Positions 43,028 to 53,685 of a stretch of 64,000 bases of DNA are shown here, one piece after another (the first letter of the stretch is position 1; each line of letters starts with the position of its first letter). Origin of the DNA: Paraburkholderia humisilvae (GTDB taxonomy: Bacteria > Pseudomonadota > Gammaproteobacteria > Burkholderiales > Burkholderiaceae); contig NZ_CADIKH010000031.1 of NCBI RefSeq assembly GCF_902859855.1, positions 25,953-89,952 of the forward strand. The letters run 5' to 3'. The notes under the pieces are model-generated. The model was given only the letters and a program-made list of their open reading frames with translations. It was not told the origin of the DNA and made no database searches. Both the position numbers and the translations under genes were made by a program.

Positions 43028-46000
43028 TCACACGGCCGGCTCACGCGACGCGATTTCCTCGGGCACACCCGGGCACAACGAGATTGACAGCGTATGCGAG
43101 CCGCCGTCGAGCGGCACGTGCAAGCCCGCGCCGCTGCAATCGACCGCCTTGCTGTCGAGCACACTGTGCATCGCACGTGCCCCAGGGGCCGATTTCACAC
43201 GGATTTCATAGCGCGTTGCATGCACATGGACCGTCGCGTCAAAGCCCGGCCACGAGTCTGGAATACACGGATTCACCACCAGAAAATTGCCTTCCCTGCG
43301 AATCCCCAGAATGCCCTCGACTCCCGCCCGGTACATCCATCCAGCCGACCCCGTGTACCATGTCCACCCGCCGCGCCCGACATGTGGCGCGACTGAGTAG
43401 ACATCGGCCGCCACCACATAGGGCTCCACCTTGTAGCGCTCGGTTTCCATCGGCGTGCGCGCATGATTGACCGGGTTGAGCAGCGCAAATAAACCGGCGG
43501 CGCGGTTGCCGTCGCGGAGCTTCGTGAACGCGAAGATCGCCCACATCGCTGCATGGCTATACTGGCCGCCGTTCTCGCGCAGCCCCGGCGGGTAGCCTTT
43601 GATATAGCCTGGATCGCGCGAAGACGTGTCGAACGGCGGCGTGAACAGCAACGCGATCCCGTCATCCCGACGGATCAGGTGTCGGTCGAGCGCAGCCATC
43701 GCAAGCTGTGCGCGCTGCGGATCGGCCGCGCCTGATAGTACGGCCCAAGACTGGGCAATCGAATCGATCAGGCATTCGTCGTTGCCGTTCGAACCGAGCC
43801 AGCTGCCGTCGTCGAACGTCGCGCGACGGTACCATTCGCCATCCCATGCGTCACGCTCCAGTGCCTCGCGCAGCGACACCGCATGCGCGCGCCAGCGCTC
43901 ACCACGCGTCGGCTCGCGCGCTTGGGCGAACGGCGCGAACAGATCAAGGGTCCGCAACAGCAGCCAGCCGAGCCACACGCTTTCTCCGTTGCCGTTCGCA
44001 CCGACGCGGTTCATCCCGTCGTTCCAGTCGCCCGTGCCGATGAGCGGCAAACCGTGCGCGCCGGTCAATTCGATACATTGATCGAGACCCCGTGCGCAAT
44101 GTTCGAACAGCGAAGCAGCGTCCTCCGCGAGCATCGGCTGGAAGAAGCTGTCGTGCTCGCCGGGTTGCAGCAGCGGACCGTCGAGGAAGGGCACGACTTC
44201 GTCCAGCACCGCGCGATCGCCCGTGCAGCCGATGTACGTCGCGGTCGCGTAGGCGAGCCACACGCGGTCATCGGAGATCCGTGTGCGCACGCCTTGTCCC
44301 GAGTGCGGCAGCCACCAGTGCTGAAAGTCGCCTTCGACGAATTGCCGCGCCGCGGCGCGTAGCAAATGCCGCCGCGTTTCAAGGGGCCGCACATGCGTTA
44401 GCGCCATCATGTCCTGCAACTGGTCGCGCAAGCCGTACGCGCCGCTTGCCTGATAGAACGCCGAGCGTGCTTCGATCCGGCACGCGAGCGTTTGATACAG
44501 CAGCCAGCCGTTGAGCATCAGGTCCATCGCCCGATCGGGTGTCTTGACCTGGACGGCGCCCAGCACGTCCTGCCAATGGCCTGTCACATCGGCAAGCACA
44601 GCGTCGAGGTCCATTGCACGATAGCGTTCGATCAGGGCTCGCGCGTCGGCGACGGACGCGCATTGGCCCACGAACGCGACCACTTCGACCGTCTCGTGTG
44701 CGCCCAGCTCGACGAACGTCTGCAGGGCCGCGCAGGGATCGAGTCCCGCACCGGTCGTGCCGGACAGCGGCGCGTTGCCGGTCAATGCCGCGGGCGCGGC
44801 GGGGTCGCCGTGGCGGCCGAGGAACTCGGTGCGATCCGCTGTCCATGCCGTCTGCTGGCCGCACAGGTCAGCGAAGGCGACGCGCGTACCGAATGCGATA
44901 TTCCACGGATTGCGCGCCAGCATCGCCCCCGTGAGCGCGTCGATTTCCGTCACGACGAACGGTCCCGATGCGCCTCGCGACGTACCGAGCACCCATTCGA
45001 GCCACGCGGTGACCGATAGCCGCCGTGTGCGGCCGGACAGATTGCGCAATGTCAGCCGGGTAATCTTCAATGGATCGGCAAGCGGCACGTATTGCAGCAA
45101 GCCGAGTGCGATGCCGTTCGCTTCGTGCTCGAAGCGGCTGTAGCCGTATCCGTGACGCGCGACGTACACGCCGCCGTCGCGAATCGGCTGCGCAGTCGGC
45201 GTCCATACGTCACCGGTGCTTTCATCGCGCACGTAAATGGCCTCGCCGGCAGGATCTTCCACGGGATCGTTCGACCATGGCGTGAGCTGATTTTCCCGGC
45301 TGCTTTCGGCCCACGTATAACCGGCGCCTTGCGCGGCGGCCTGGAAGCCGAAACCGGGGTTGGCGATCACGTTGATCCATGGCGCGGGCGTGCTGGTGCT
45401 CGCAGTGAGCACGGTCACGTATTCGCTGCCGTTGCTGCCAAAACCGCCCAGGCCATTAAAAAATTCGAGTCCTGCGGTCAGCGTCGGCGCCCCGGACGTA
45501 TCGGGAGGCGCCGGCCACAACGATAGCCACGGCGTTTTTTGGCGGCGCGGCGCGGCGGGCTGTGCCGAGTGGTGCGACAGGTGACCCAACTGGGCGGCGA
45601 TCGAGCCGCGGCGTGCGAGCAGTGCAATGCGCGCGGCCGATAGCAGCAGCGCCCTTGTCTCGACGCTTATCAGGTCGGCACGCAGCACGTAGATCGCGCC
45701 CTGCGCGAGCTCGCCGTCAAAGCGGGGTCGCGACTGGCTGCTGCGCACCGCCGTTTCGATTGCTCCCTGCAACTCCTGGATATACGACGAAACCCGTTCA
45801 TTGATGATCACGAGATCGACCGCCAGCCGCTTCATGCGCCAGTATTCGTGCGCCTTCAATAGCTGCCGGACCTGCGCGATATCTTCGACATCGCCGATCC
45901 GCAGCAGCACGATCGGCAGGTCGCCCGAAATCGCATGCGGCCACAAGCCCGACTGCGCGCCGGCGCCGCGAACGATTGCGTCGGGCGTCGCCCTGAAGCG

Positions 46001-49000
46001 TGAGTCGGCATACAGGATCGGCGCCGCGAGCCGCTGAAAATCGGCGGCCTCTTCGGCCTCCACGTCGAGGTAGCGCAATTGCACCTGAGCTTGCGTCCAC
46101 GCGAGTGTTTTGGCGCGATCGAACGCGTTGCGGTCGTGATGCTGGTCGATCAGATCGAGCAACTGCGCGCGCGATTCGGCCACCACCGTCCAGAAGGTGA
46201 CGCGCACGACCTTGCCAGGCGGCACCCGCACGCGATAGCGCAGCGAGAAGACCGGATCGAGCACGGTACCGGTGGTATTGGAGAGCGGCTGGTCGTGGAC
46301 GATCGACGCGGCCGAGCGCGCATTGCCGCCGCGGCCCAGAAAGCGCAGCCGGTCCGTTTCGTACTGCGGCTCGGCGACGATCTCACCCTCGACCACGGCG
46401 AAATGCGCGGCCCACACCTGGGCGTCGTCGTGTGAACGCGGACGCCGCGTCGCCAGCAGCGCTTCGAATTCGGCAAGATGCTCGGTCTGCACGAACATTC
46501 GCGAAAATGCCGGATGCGCGTTGTCGGCGGCCGGCGTAGCTAGCGCGAGTTCGGCGTAGGAGGTCAGTTCGATTTCGCGCGCGCCGCGCCCGCTGTTCGC
46601 GAGCGAGACACGACGAACTTCGCCGTCCGCTTCGCCGGAAACCAGCACGTCCATGGTCGTGGTGAGCGATCCGTCCCGACGGGTAAATTCCGCATGATCT
46701 TCGCCGAACACGACGTCGCCGTATTCGGGCTCGGCGGCGACCGGTTGCGCGCTGGCCGACCATACCTGTGTGCCCAGCGTATCGCGCAGGAAGATGAACG
46801 AGCCCCAGTGATCGCGGGTCGCGTCTTCGCGCCAGCGCGTGATCGCGAGTTCACGCCAGCGGCTGTAACCGCCGCCGGTGGCGGTGAGCATTACAACATA
46901 CCGTCCGTTGGACAGCAGATGGGTAATCGGCGGGCCGTTAGCGGCCGTCGTTTCGGCGACGCGACGGATCGTCGGCGGCAGCGTGCAGGCGTCCGCCGCG
47001 GACGTGTTCACTTCCTCGGCGCGCGGATGGGCCACGGCGACGTCGCGCGGCATGCGTTCCTGCAGCAGCAGTTCGCTCGCCTGGATCATCGGCTCGCGAT
47101 GGAAGCGCGCTCGCATCTGCGCATCGAGCAAGGTGTTTGCAATCGCAACGATCGTCATGCCTTGGTGGTGAGCCATGAAACTGCGTACGATCGCGAAGTA
47201 CTCGGCATCGGGCAGGCGTGCACGGGTGAAATCGAGCGCTTCGTAAAAGCCGTAGCGGCCCAATGCGCCCAGTTTCGCGAGTTGCGCGTAGTTTTCGAGG
47301 GCAGCCTGCGGGGCGACCATGGTCGCCAGACCCGTCGCGTAAGGTGCGATGACCCGGTTTTCGGAGAGGCCGCGTTTCAGGCCGAGGCCCGGCACGCCGA
47401 AGTTCGAATACTGATAGTTGAATTCGATGTCGCGGGCCTGATACGCGGACTCCGAGATGCCCCACGGCATGCCGAGCGACCGCGCGTAGGCGATCTGCCG
47501 TTCCACGACCAGCCGGCTGGTCTGTTCAAGCAGACTGCCGACCGGCGCGCGCATCACCAGCGACGGCATCAGATACTCGAACATCGACCCCGACCACGAA
47601 ATCAGCGCGGAACCGTTGCCGACCGGCGTCGCGCCGCGGCCCAGGCGAAACCAGTGACGCGTCGTCACGTCGGCCTTGGCGACGGCAAACAGGCTCGCCA
47701 GCCGCGCTTCGGACGCGAGCAGGTCGTAGCAGTTCGCATCAAGACTGTTATCCGCCTGCGAGTAGCCGATCGACAACAGCTTGCGATCCTGATCGAGCAG
47801 AAACGCGAAGTCCATCCCGAGCGCCATCGCGCGCGACGTGTCGGCAAGCGAGCGCAGACGCGCATGCAGAAGCTGCGGCGTGGCGCCAAGCTGCTGCCGG
47901 TCGCGACGGTGTTCGCTCACGCTGCGGTGCAACGCTTCGATCCAGAACATCAGATCGGTATAACTGTCGTCGCCACCGGCCGGCATGATCGCGCGCGTCG
48001 TCTGCGCGGCCTTCTTCGTGAGCCGGATCAGCGACGGCGACAACGCATCGAGCATCTGCGGGCCACGCAGGTGCGCATCGATTTCCTCGAAAATCTCGAC
48101 GAGCTGTTTGCCGTGCTCCGCGTTGGCTGCCGGCAGCGCGTCGACTGCCTCGCGCGCGAGTTGCAGCGTGTCGCGTATGCCGCACCTGGCAGCCGGCGCG
48201 AGCGTCGCCTGCAGCCATTCTTCGCACGCGTTGGCCAGCGCGATCAGATGGCCGGCGAGATTGCCGCTATCGACCGACGATACATACGCAGGCGCTAGTG
48301 CACGCAGGTCCCGTGTGTCATACCAGTTATAGAAATGACCCTTGAAGCGCGGCAGTTTCTGCATCGATGCGAAGGCGGCTTCGATCCGATCGATGGTCTC
48401 CGCCGTGCCCGCCCAGCCGAAATCGCGTGCGACGACGGCTGACAGCAGATACAGCCCCAGGTTGGTCGGTGAGGTGCGGTGCGCGATGACCGGCTTCGGG
48501 TCTTCCTGGAAATTGTCAGGCGGCAGCATGTTTTCCAGCGGCGTCACGAAGGTCTCGAAGAAACGCCATGTGCGCCGCGCGATCAGGCGCAGGATGCGGG
48601 CGTCCGCGTCGGACATCGCGAATCGCCCTGCGATCGGCGGCGAACGGCTCGACCACAACGCAAGCGCCGGTGCGGCCAGCCACAGCAACGCAAATGGCAG
48701 CACCAGCGGCCAGTGGGCCGGCTCAAAGACCAGCGCGCCGGCGCATAGCGCGAGTGCGAGCGCGATACCCCCGGTCATCTGTCGATAGAAGCCGCGCCAG
48801 TCGAGGCGCGGGCTGGCCTTCGACTGTGCCGCGGTGGTCCATTCGAGCAGGCGGCGATGCGTGACGAACAGGCGCACAAGCGTCCGGACAATCGCATCGC
48901 CCATGCGCCATGCGTGATCGGCGACGAACGCTGCCGATAGAGCGATTTGCAACGCAGCGCGCCGCACGTCGGCAGCGAGGACGCGCAGGTGATTGCGCAG

Positions 49001-51631
49001 GCGAATTCCGGCACGGCGCGGCAGGATCGCGCATAGCGTCGGCAGAAACGCGGGAATGGCGAGCGCGCCCAGCATCGACAGGATGCCCGCGAGACCGGCG
49101 CCAAGCGGCATCAACCAGCACAACGCGAACGCGGCGACCAGCGCGGGTGCGAGCAGCGAGCGGCGCAGATTGTCGAGCATCTTGAAGCGGCCGATGGACG
49201 GCATCGCCGGCTCGACCCGGCCTCGCTGCCCAACGATCCACGGCAGCAACTGCCAGTCGCCGCGCGTCCAGCGATGCTGGCGCTTGGCCGTGACGTCATA
49301 TCGCGACGGCACTTCTTCGACGACCTCGACATCGGATGCGAGGCCCGCGCGCGCAAACACCCCCTCGAACAGATCGTGGCTGAGCAGTGCGTTGTCCGGC
49401 ACGCGGCCATGCAACGCTGCTTCGAATGCATCGACGTCGTAGATGCCTTTACCGGTAAACGAACCTTCGCCGAAGAGGTCCTGATAGACGTCGGATACCG
49501 CCGCCGCATACGGGTCCATTCCGCCTGGACCGGAGAACACACGCTGATAAAGCGACCCTTCCTGGCCAACGGGCAACGACGGTGTCACGCGCGGCTGCAG
49601 GATTGCATAGCCGTTCACCACGCGTTGTCCGGTTTCGTTGAATTGCGGCCGGTTCAGCGGATGCGCCATCTTGCCGATCAGGCGCAGCGCGGCGTCGCGC
49701 GGCAGACGCGTATCGGCATCGAGTGTGATGACGTAGCGCACGCCCGGCGGCACCTGGGGTGCGCGCCCGGCGATCGGCACAAAGTTCGTATCGGTCGCGC
49801 CACGCAGCAGCCGGTTGAGTTCGTGCAGCTTGCCGCGTTTGCGTTCCCAGCCCATCCATTTGTTCTCGCTCGCGTTGTACACGCGGCGGCGGTGCAGCAA
49901 CAGGAAACGGCTGCCGCCAGGGCCGGGTTCGTGCCGGCGGTTCAGCGTTTCGATGGCGTCGGCTGCGACGGCGAGCAACGAGGCATCGCCGGGCAGCACT
50001 TCCTCGTCGGCATCGAGCCCGTCTGCCAGCAACGCGAACGACAGGTCCCCGCCGGCGCCCGCGAGATGATGCACCTCGAGACGTTCGATCTGCTCGCGCA
50101 ACTCGGCCTCGCTGGTCAGAAGCGTCGGCACGGCGACCAGCGTGCGCAGCGATGACGGCACGCCCGTCGTCAGTTCGAGCCCGGGTAACGTGACCGCGCC
50201 GAAACCCCATGTCACCGCGCGATTGACGAGCGCGGTCGCGACCTCCGTGGCAGGTAGAAATCCGCATACCGCAAACCACGCGAGAACCCAGACGTCGGCC
50301 CCTGTGCGCGGCGTGGTCCACAGCGCGCACAAAGCCCACAAAGTCAGCGCCACCAGCGTTGTGGCAACCGTCAGGATCGTGCCGGCGTAGCCGACGATGC
50401 CGAGACGGATACTGAATCGCGTGATCCGCAGACGCGCCGGCGGTCGAAATTCCAATGCCTGCTCGAGCGCTCGCCGGCCTTCGGCGATCAGATGATAGCC
50501 GGGCTCCGCAGCACGTCCGGCACGCGCCGCATCGCCCGCCGCCGCAACGGCGTTTTGCGCCAACTGCAGCGCGAGACCGGTGACTTCAAGTTCATTCATG
50601 GATGAACCCCGCGCCAGTTGCTCGATCGCGCTGCGGTACAGATTGCGTGTCGGAAAATCCATCGTGCCGAACGCGCTGCCCGCGCGCAGCCGCGCGTCGA
50701 CAAGGCTCATGCTCTCGAACAGTTCCGTCCAGTCGATGTCGGAAATCAGGCGAATGCTGGTAATCACGTTGCGCACCGTGACGTTCGACGCGCCCTGGCG
50801 TTGATGCGCGTGCTGCACGACCTCGTCGACGGAAAGGCCTTGACGTTGTAGCCGTTCTTCCAGCCAGCCAAGCGCCGGCGTGGTGCGCGGATCCTGGTCA
50901 CGCAGCCGTTTGGCGAGTTGCGCGGCAAACGGCTCCGACAATACGCCCGACGAACGTGTGGCGATATCCGCTTCCAGTGCGGAACGCGCGCTGCCCGATT
51001 CGAGCAGACGGTCGGTGAGCGCGTCGGCGTCCGCATGTGCGCTTCGACCGGCGGTGATCTGGTCGGCGAGACGTCGCAGGTTCTCGATCAGCACGATGCG
51101 CAGCGTGATCGCCACCGCCCATAATTCGCCGATCGTCAGCGGCTGAATGCGTTGATAGGCATCGATGAAACGGCGCAGCACGTGCGGATCGAAGTAACTG
51201 TCGGTATGGGCTACGTACGCCCACGCGAGGCCGAATACACGTGGATAGCCGGCGAACGGACCCGCGGCGAGCTTCGGCAACTGACGGTAGTAGCCTGGCG
51301 GAAGGTCGTCGCGAATCTCGCGGATCTGTTCTTCGACAAGGTGATAGTTGTCGAGCAGCCATTCGGCGGCAGGCTCCACGTCCCGGCCTCGCTCCAGTTC
51401 CGCGGCACTCGCGCGATAAGCGGCAAGCAGCACGGCGGCGTTATCGTTGAGTCGCGTGTGCAGCGCCAGCACGACGGGTGGTTGGCTCGTCACGGGTTGC
51501 GCGGCGGCGAGGCTCTGCGCATGCTGCTCGAGCCGTTCGACGCCGAATAGTTCGTCACGTACCGGCGCCGTGTCGGTCCACGGTGGCGAGCGGGGGCGAA
51601 ATCGTGCGGCGTACTGAAGCAATGTGTTCAC
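43028..51631 (-). CDS. ndvB: Cyclic beta-1,2-glucan synthase (NdvB/ChvB type)
   Basis: This 2867-residue inner-membrane enzyme makes and sizes cyclic beta-1,2-glucan, an osmoregulated periplasmic glucan. From N to C: a helical domain (1-400), two membrane segments (405-470), and a GT84 glycosyltransferase with the DxD in YVITLDADTRLP (near 640) and QHRWTRGDWQLLPW (785-798). More membrane segments (825-990) and a glucoamylase-like domain (about 1010-1500) follow. Two carbohydrate-binding/GH94-like halves come last, with the phosphorolysis-type Asp in GDWNDGMN (near 2525). The GTG at 51631 is chosen: AAAGGG precedes it and NTLLQYAARF starts family sequence; the frame upstream is not family-like. 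It stands alone. Confidence 0.93.
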   Translation of the reverse strand: MNTLLQYAARFRPRSPPWTDTAPVRDELFGVERLEQHAQSLAAAQPVTSQPPVVLALHTRLNDNAAVLLAAYRASAAELERGRDVEPAAEWLLDNYHLVEEQIREIRDDLPPGYYRQLPKLAAGPFAGYPRVFGLAWAYVAHTDSYFDPHVLRRFIDAYQRIQPLTIGELWAVAITLRIVLIENLRRLADQITAGRSAHADADALTDRLLESGSARSALEADIATRSSGVLSEPFAAQLAKRLRDQDPRTTPALGWLEERLQRQGLSVDEVVQHAHQRQGASNVTVRNVITSIRLISDIDWTELFESMSLVDARLRAGSAFGTMDFPTRNLYRSAIEQLARGSSMNELEVTGLALQLAQNAVAAAGDAARAGRAAEPGYHLIAEGRRALEQALEFRPPARLRITRFSIRLGIVGYAGTILTVATTLVALTLWALCALWTTPRTGADVWVLAWFAVCGFLPATEVATALVNRAVTWGFGAVTLPGLELTTGVPSSLRTLVAVPTLLTSEAELREQIERLEVHHLAGAGGDLSFALLADGLDADEEVLPGDASLLAVAADAIETLNRRHEPGPGGSRFLLLHRRRVYNASENKWMGWERKRGKLHELNRLLRGATDTNFVPIAGRAPQVPPGVRYVITLDADTRLPRDAALRLIGKMAHPLNRPQFNETGQRVVNGYAILQPRVTPSLPVGQEGSLYQRVFSGPGGMDPYAAAVSDVYQDLFGEGSFTGKGIYDVDAFEAALHGRVPDNALLSHDLFEGVFARAGLASDVEVVEEVPSRYDVTAKRQHRWTRGDWQLLPWIVGQRGRVEPAMPSIGRFKMLDNLRRSLLAPALVAAFALCWLMPLGAGLAGILSMLGALAIPAFLPTLCAILPRRAGIRLRNHLRVLAADVRRAALQIALSAAFVADHAWRMGDAIVRTLVRLFVTHRRLLEWTTAAQSKASPRLDWRGFYRQMTGGIALALALCAGALVFEPAHWPLVLPFALLWLAAPALALWSSRSPPIAGRFAMSDADARILRLIARRTWRFFETFVTPLENMLPPDNFQEDPKPVIAHRTSPTNLGLYLLSAVVARDFGWAGTAETIDRIEAAFASMQKLPRFKGHFYNWYDTRDLRALAPAYVSSVDSGNLAGHLIALANACEEWLQATLAPAARCGIRDTLQLAREAVDALPAANAEHGKQLVEIFEEIDAHLRGPQMLDALSPSLIRLTKKAAQTTRAIMPAGGDDSYTDLMFWIEALHRSVSEHRRDRQQLGATPQLLHARLRSLADTSRAMALGMDFAFLLDQDRKLLSIGYSQADNSLDANCYDLLASEARLASLFAVAKADVTTRHWFRLGRGATPVGNGSALISWSGSMFEYLMPSLVMRAPVGSLLEQTSRLVVERQIAYARSLGMPWGISESAYQARDIEFNYQYSNFGVPGLGLKRGLSENRVIAPYATGLATMVAPQAALENYAQLAKLGALGRYGFYEALDFTRARLPDAEYFAIVRSFMAHHQGMTIVAIANTLLDAQMRARFHREPMIQASELLLQERMPRDVAVAHPRAEEVNTSAADACTLPPTIRRVAETTAANGPPITHLLSNGRYVVMLTATGGGYSRWRELAITRWREDATRDHWGSFIFLRDTLGTQVWSASAQPVAAEPEYGDVVFGEDHAEFTRRDGSLTTTMDVLVSGEADGEVRRVSLANSGRGAREIELTSYAELALATPAADNAHPAFSRMFVQTEHLAEFEALLATRRPRSHDDAQVWAAHFAVVEGEIVAEPQYETDRLRFLGRGGNARSAASIVHDQPLSNTTGTVLDPVFSLRYRVRVPPGKVVRVTFWTVVAESRAQLLDLIDQHHDRNAFDRAKTLAWTQAQVQLRYLDVEAEEAADFQRLAAPILYADSRFRATPDAIVRGAGAQSGLWPHAISGDLPIVLLRIGDVEDIAQVRQLLKAHEYWRMKRLAVDLVIINERVSSYIQELQGAIETAVRSSQSRPRFDGELAQGAIYVLRADLISVETRALLLSAARIALLARRGSIAAQLGHLSHHSAQPAAPRRQKTPWLSLWPAPPDTSGAPTLTAGLEFFNGLGGFGSNGSEYVTVLTASTSTPAPWINVIANPGFGFQAAAQGAGYTWAESSRENQLTPWSNDPVEDPAGEAIYVRDESTGDVWTPTAQPIRDGGVYVARHGYGYSRFEHEANGIALGLLQYVPLADPLKITRLTLRNLSGRTRRLSVTAWLEWVLGTSRGASGPFVVTEIDALTGAMLARNPWNIAFGTRVAFADLCGQQTAWTADRTEFLGRHGDPAAPAALTGNAPLSGTTGAGLDPCAALQTFVELGAHETVEVVAFVGQCASVADARALIERYRAMDLDAVLADVTGHWQDVLGAVQVKTPDRAMDLMLNGWLLYQTLACRIEARSAFYQASGAYGLRDQLQDMMALTHVRPLETRRHLLRAAARQFVEGDFQHWWLPHSGQGVRTRISDDRVWLAYATATYIGCTGDRAVLDEVVPFLDGPLLQPGEHDSFFQPMLAEDAASLFEHCARGLDQCIELTGAHGLPLIGTGDWNDGMNRVGANGNGESVWLGWLLLRTLDLFAPFAQAREPTRGERWRAHAVSLREALERDAWDGEWYRRATFDDGSWLGSNGNDECLIDSIAQSWAVLSGAADPQRAQLAMAALDRHLIRRDDGIALLFTPPFDTSSRDPGYIKGYPPGLRENGGQYSHAAMWAIFAFTKLRDGNRAAGLFALLNPVNHARTPMETERYKVEPYVVAADVYSVAPHVGRGGWTWYTGSAGWMYRAGVEGILGIRREGNFLVVNPCIPDSWPGFDATVHVHATRYEIRVKSAPGARAMHSVLDSKAVDCSGAGLHVPLDGGSHTLSISLCPGVPEEIASREPAV

Positions 51632-51934
51632 AGACGCCCTTTCTGCGGTTAGGTGACTTGAGCGGACGAGGCAATACGCTTCGCGCGCGATGCCGTGGAA
51701 AGGCGTGCCGGACGCCATCGCCACGATGACCCGCGGTCGTGAGCACGGATTGCTGGCATGACGAACCCCGGCATAACCGCGCGTTCGATACGTCGCGCGT
51801 GTTGCGCGACCCATCCAGCAGCAAGGAGGAAGTGGACCGGCCCCTGGCCAACCCGTATGGCGCCGCGTCAGGCGGTGCGCGCGGAAGAGGGAGATCGGAC
51901 GACGCAGATCCCGGTCTGCGTCCTCAGCGATTGG
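51632..51934. other. Intergenic region upstream of the glucan synthase
   Basis: No gene is supported in these 303 bases. It should carry the promoter of the large glucan synthase gene and the 3' end of the small basic protein gene. Confidence 0.5.
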
Positions 51935-52075
51935 CTATTTCTTTTTCGCGGGTGAACTGGCAGAGGCGGTCCGCGTGACTGTTGTCCAGGACACATCTGC
52001 TGCGGGAGACGGTACTTTTTTCGGCTGTTTAGGCTTTTTTGCCTCGCGATTACCGCGTTGTTGACCCTTTGCCAT
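51935..52075 (-). CDS. Small basic MAKGQQ-type protein
   Basis: This is a 46-residue, strongly basic protein (MAKGQQRGNREAKKPKQ opening, PAKKK ending). GGGAGAAA precedes the ATG. Near-identical short proteins of unknown function recur in Burkholderiaceae. The charge suggests nucleic-acid or ribosome association, without proof. The longer open frame reading into it is not coding-like. Confidence 0.72.
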   Translation of the reverse strand: MAKGQQRGNREAKKPKQPKKVPSPAADVSWTTVTRTASASSPAKKK

Positions 52076-52309
52076 GGTGTTTCTCCCATTACTTCGACCG
52101 CGGAAGCGGCCGCCTTGTCGTTCATTCTGGACGCATTTGCCGGTTCCGTCGCGATCTATTTTCAACGGGCATGTACGGTAGCGGTCCGACTGCGCGAGCC
52201 GACCCAGGGCGCGTGCGGGATAGGGCAGGCGATGCGGTGCAACGATGGTCGTCAAGGTGCGGCATGCGCGAACGCAACGAATAGAATCAGCCGCATATTT
52301 GCATTCTTC

Positions 52310-52339
52310 TTGACCTGACTACCGTCACCAGCGTATGGT
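52310..52339 (+). promoter_or_regulatory. Candidate cspA promoter
   Basis: TTGACC (52310-52315) and TATGGT (52334-52339) are spaced 18 bases apart. Transcription from here gives a leader of about 130 bases, in the usual range for cold-shock mRNAs. Confidence 0.45.
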
Positions 52340-52476
52340 GGACCACGAAGCTCAAGAAGGTCGATTGCTGCTCATCAATGGCTCGCTGCGTCAGCGGTAT
52401 TCGTTGTCCTCTCACTCCTTGATTCTTCGAACACTCCACCATTGGAGCTGACACATCTTTATTTCAAGGAATGGTT

Positions 52477-52680
52477 ATGGACACTGGTACCGTAAAGTGG
52501 TTTAACGACAGCAAAGGCTTTGGATTCATCACTCCCGACGCAGGTGGGGAGGATCTGTTCGCGCACTTCTCCGAAGTGAGCGGCGAAGGCTTCAAGACCC
52601 TGGCGGAAAATCAGAAAGTTAGCTACGAAACGAAACGTGGTCCAAAAGGACTACAAGCAGCAAATATCAAACCGCTGTAA
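52477..52680 (+). CDS. cspA: Cold-shock protein CspA family
   Basis: The product is a 67-residue single OB-fold RNA/DNA chaperone. RNP1 is KGFGFI (13-18) and RNP2 is DLFAHF (26-31). The ATG at 52477 is preferred to one 6 bases upstream because AAGGA then has correct spacing. It has a long leader with a promoter candidate and a downstream stem-loop, and it is monocistronic. Confidence 0.96.
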   Translation: MDTGTVKWFNDSKGFGFITPDAGGEDLFAHFSEVSGEGFKTLAENQKVSYETKRGPKGLQAANIKPL

Positions 52681-53056
52681 GCCGGCGGGTGCCCGCGTTT
52701 GCGGGCACCGCGGGCATTCAGTCGTCGGCTTTGTCTTCACGTCGCCTCACATCGCGGCGCATGGATCTTTTACGGTCCTTTTAGGGTCGTTCTACGATCC
52801 GCCTTCATCGTCCTCGCACGCAGTGATTCCCGAGTCCGGCCAATGGGCGGACGATTAACTCGCGGGCTCGACGCTCTGCGATGTTTTATCTTCGTCACCG
52901 CTGTTTCTGACCTGGCGATATCACTGGCCGAGTGGATGGCCACGTCCTCGCAAGCCAGACAGTGCAGATGGGCCGGGGCGATGCACTCACCGATAGTCGC
53001 GCTTTTTAACGCAATGAGACTACACTTGAAACATCGCAAATGCAGGGAGCAATATC
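52681..53056. other. Intergenic region after cspA
   Basis: These 376 bases hold the cspA stem-loop at the left end. No gene is supported in the rest; open frames in both directions lack a ribosome binding site and family sequence. Confidence 0.45.
52688..52709 (+). terminator. cspA stem-loop terminator
   Basis: GGTGCCCGC-GTTT-GCGGGCACC forms a perfect 9-bp stem 7 bases after the cspA stop. There is no U-run, but the position and stability fit an mRNA 3' end. Confidence 0.65.
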
Positions 53057-53374
53057 ATGGTCGAAGCCACCCCTCAAAGCACCTTTCGCGGTCTTCCGTT
53101 GACTCAGGAGCATGATGCGGAGGTGAGGCACTACATAAAGCGGAAAAGACAGCGCGGCGCGCCGTGGGACACGCCGGAGCTGGAGGCGATGCTCGATGAC
53201 ATGCTGCGCCCCCCAGGTGATGAAGACGGAGAATACGGTGCGATCGTCAACGCGGCCAGATCGGCCACGGAACGAGCAACAGCCACGGTCGACGAGGCAA
53301 TGGAACCCATCGAGGCCAGCGAGGAGCGCAATGCTTCCATGGAAGCCGAGGGAATGAAGGCGGCAGGACGCTAA
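53057..53374 (+). CDS. Conserved hypothetical protein
   Basis: This 105-residue acidic, helix-rich protein contains RGLPLTQEHDAEVRHYIKRKRQRGAPWDTPELEAML, a recurrent block in Burkholderia hypotheticals as far as I recognise. There is no signal peptide or membrane segment. AGGGAGC precedes the ATG. It is followed by two more small conserved genes on the same strand. Function is unknown. Confidence 0.72.
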   Translation: MVEATPQSTFRGLPLTQEHDAEVRHYIKRKRQRGAPWDTPELEAMLDDMLRPPGDEDGEYGAIVNAARSATERATATVDEAMEPIEASEERNASMEAEGMKAAGR

Positions 53375-53499
53375 CAGGTCGCGGGCGGCCCGCGGCCGCG
53401 CGTAGGATCCATCGCACACATCCGGTACTCGCCGACGTGTTGACGATGACGTTTCATTGCCGCTCGGCCCCATATTCTCAATGTGTTAAAGGAGCCAAC

Positions 53500-53685
53500 A
53501 TGCGAACACAAAACAAAGCGTATTCAACTGCGCCGACCGGGCAAAACGCCTACCTGATCGAGCAGAAAGCGCGTGTCTCCGCGCGAGAGCAGGCGGAGAG
53601 CGAACGTGCGGAGAAACGGCGTGATATGGACGCCCACATCAACGTCAACGCAAGCAAGTGGCGATATCCTTCTCTTCGCGAATAG
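53500..53685 (+). CDS. Small charged protein
   Basis: This 61-residue protein has a central charged helix (EQKARVSAREQAESERAEKRRDM) and a WRYPSLRE ending. AAAGGAG lies 6 bases ahead of ATG 53500. The stop codon TAG abuts the next ATG, so it is translationally coupled to the DUF1488 gene. Function is unknown. Confidence 0.7.
   Translation: MRTQNKAYSTAPTGQNAYLIEQKARVSAREQAESERAEKRRDMDAHINVNASKWRYPSLRE

Noticed and set aside
46694..48298. 534-codon plus-strand frame inside the glucan synthase
   Set aside because: It is an antisense shadow of the 2867-residue gene; no start signal or motif.
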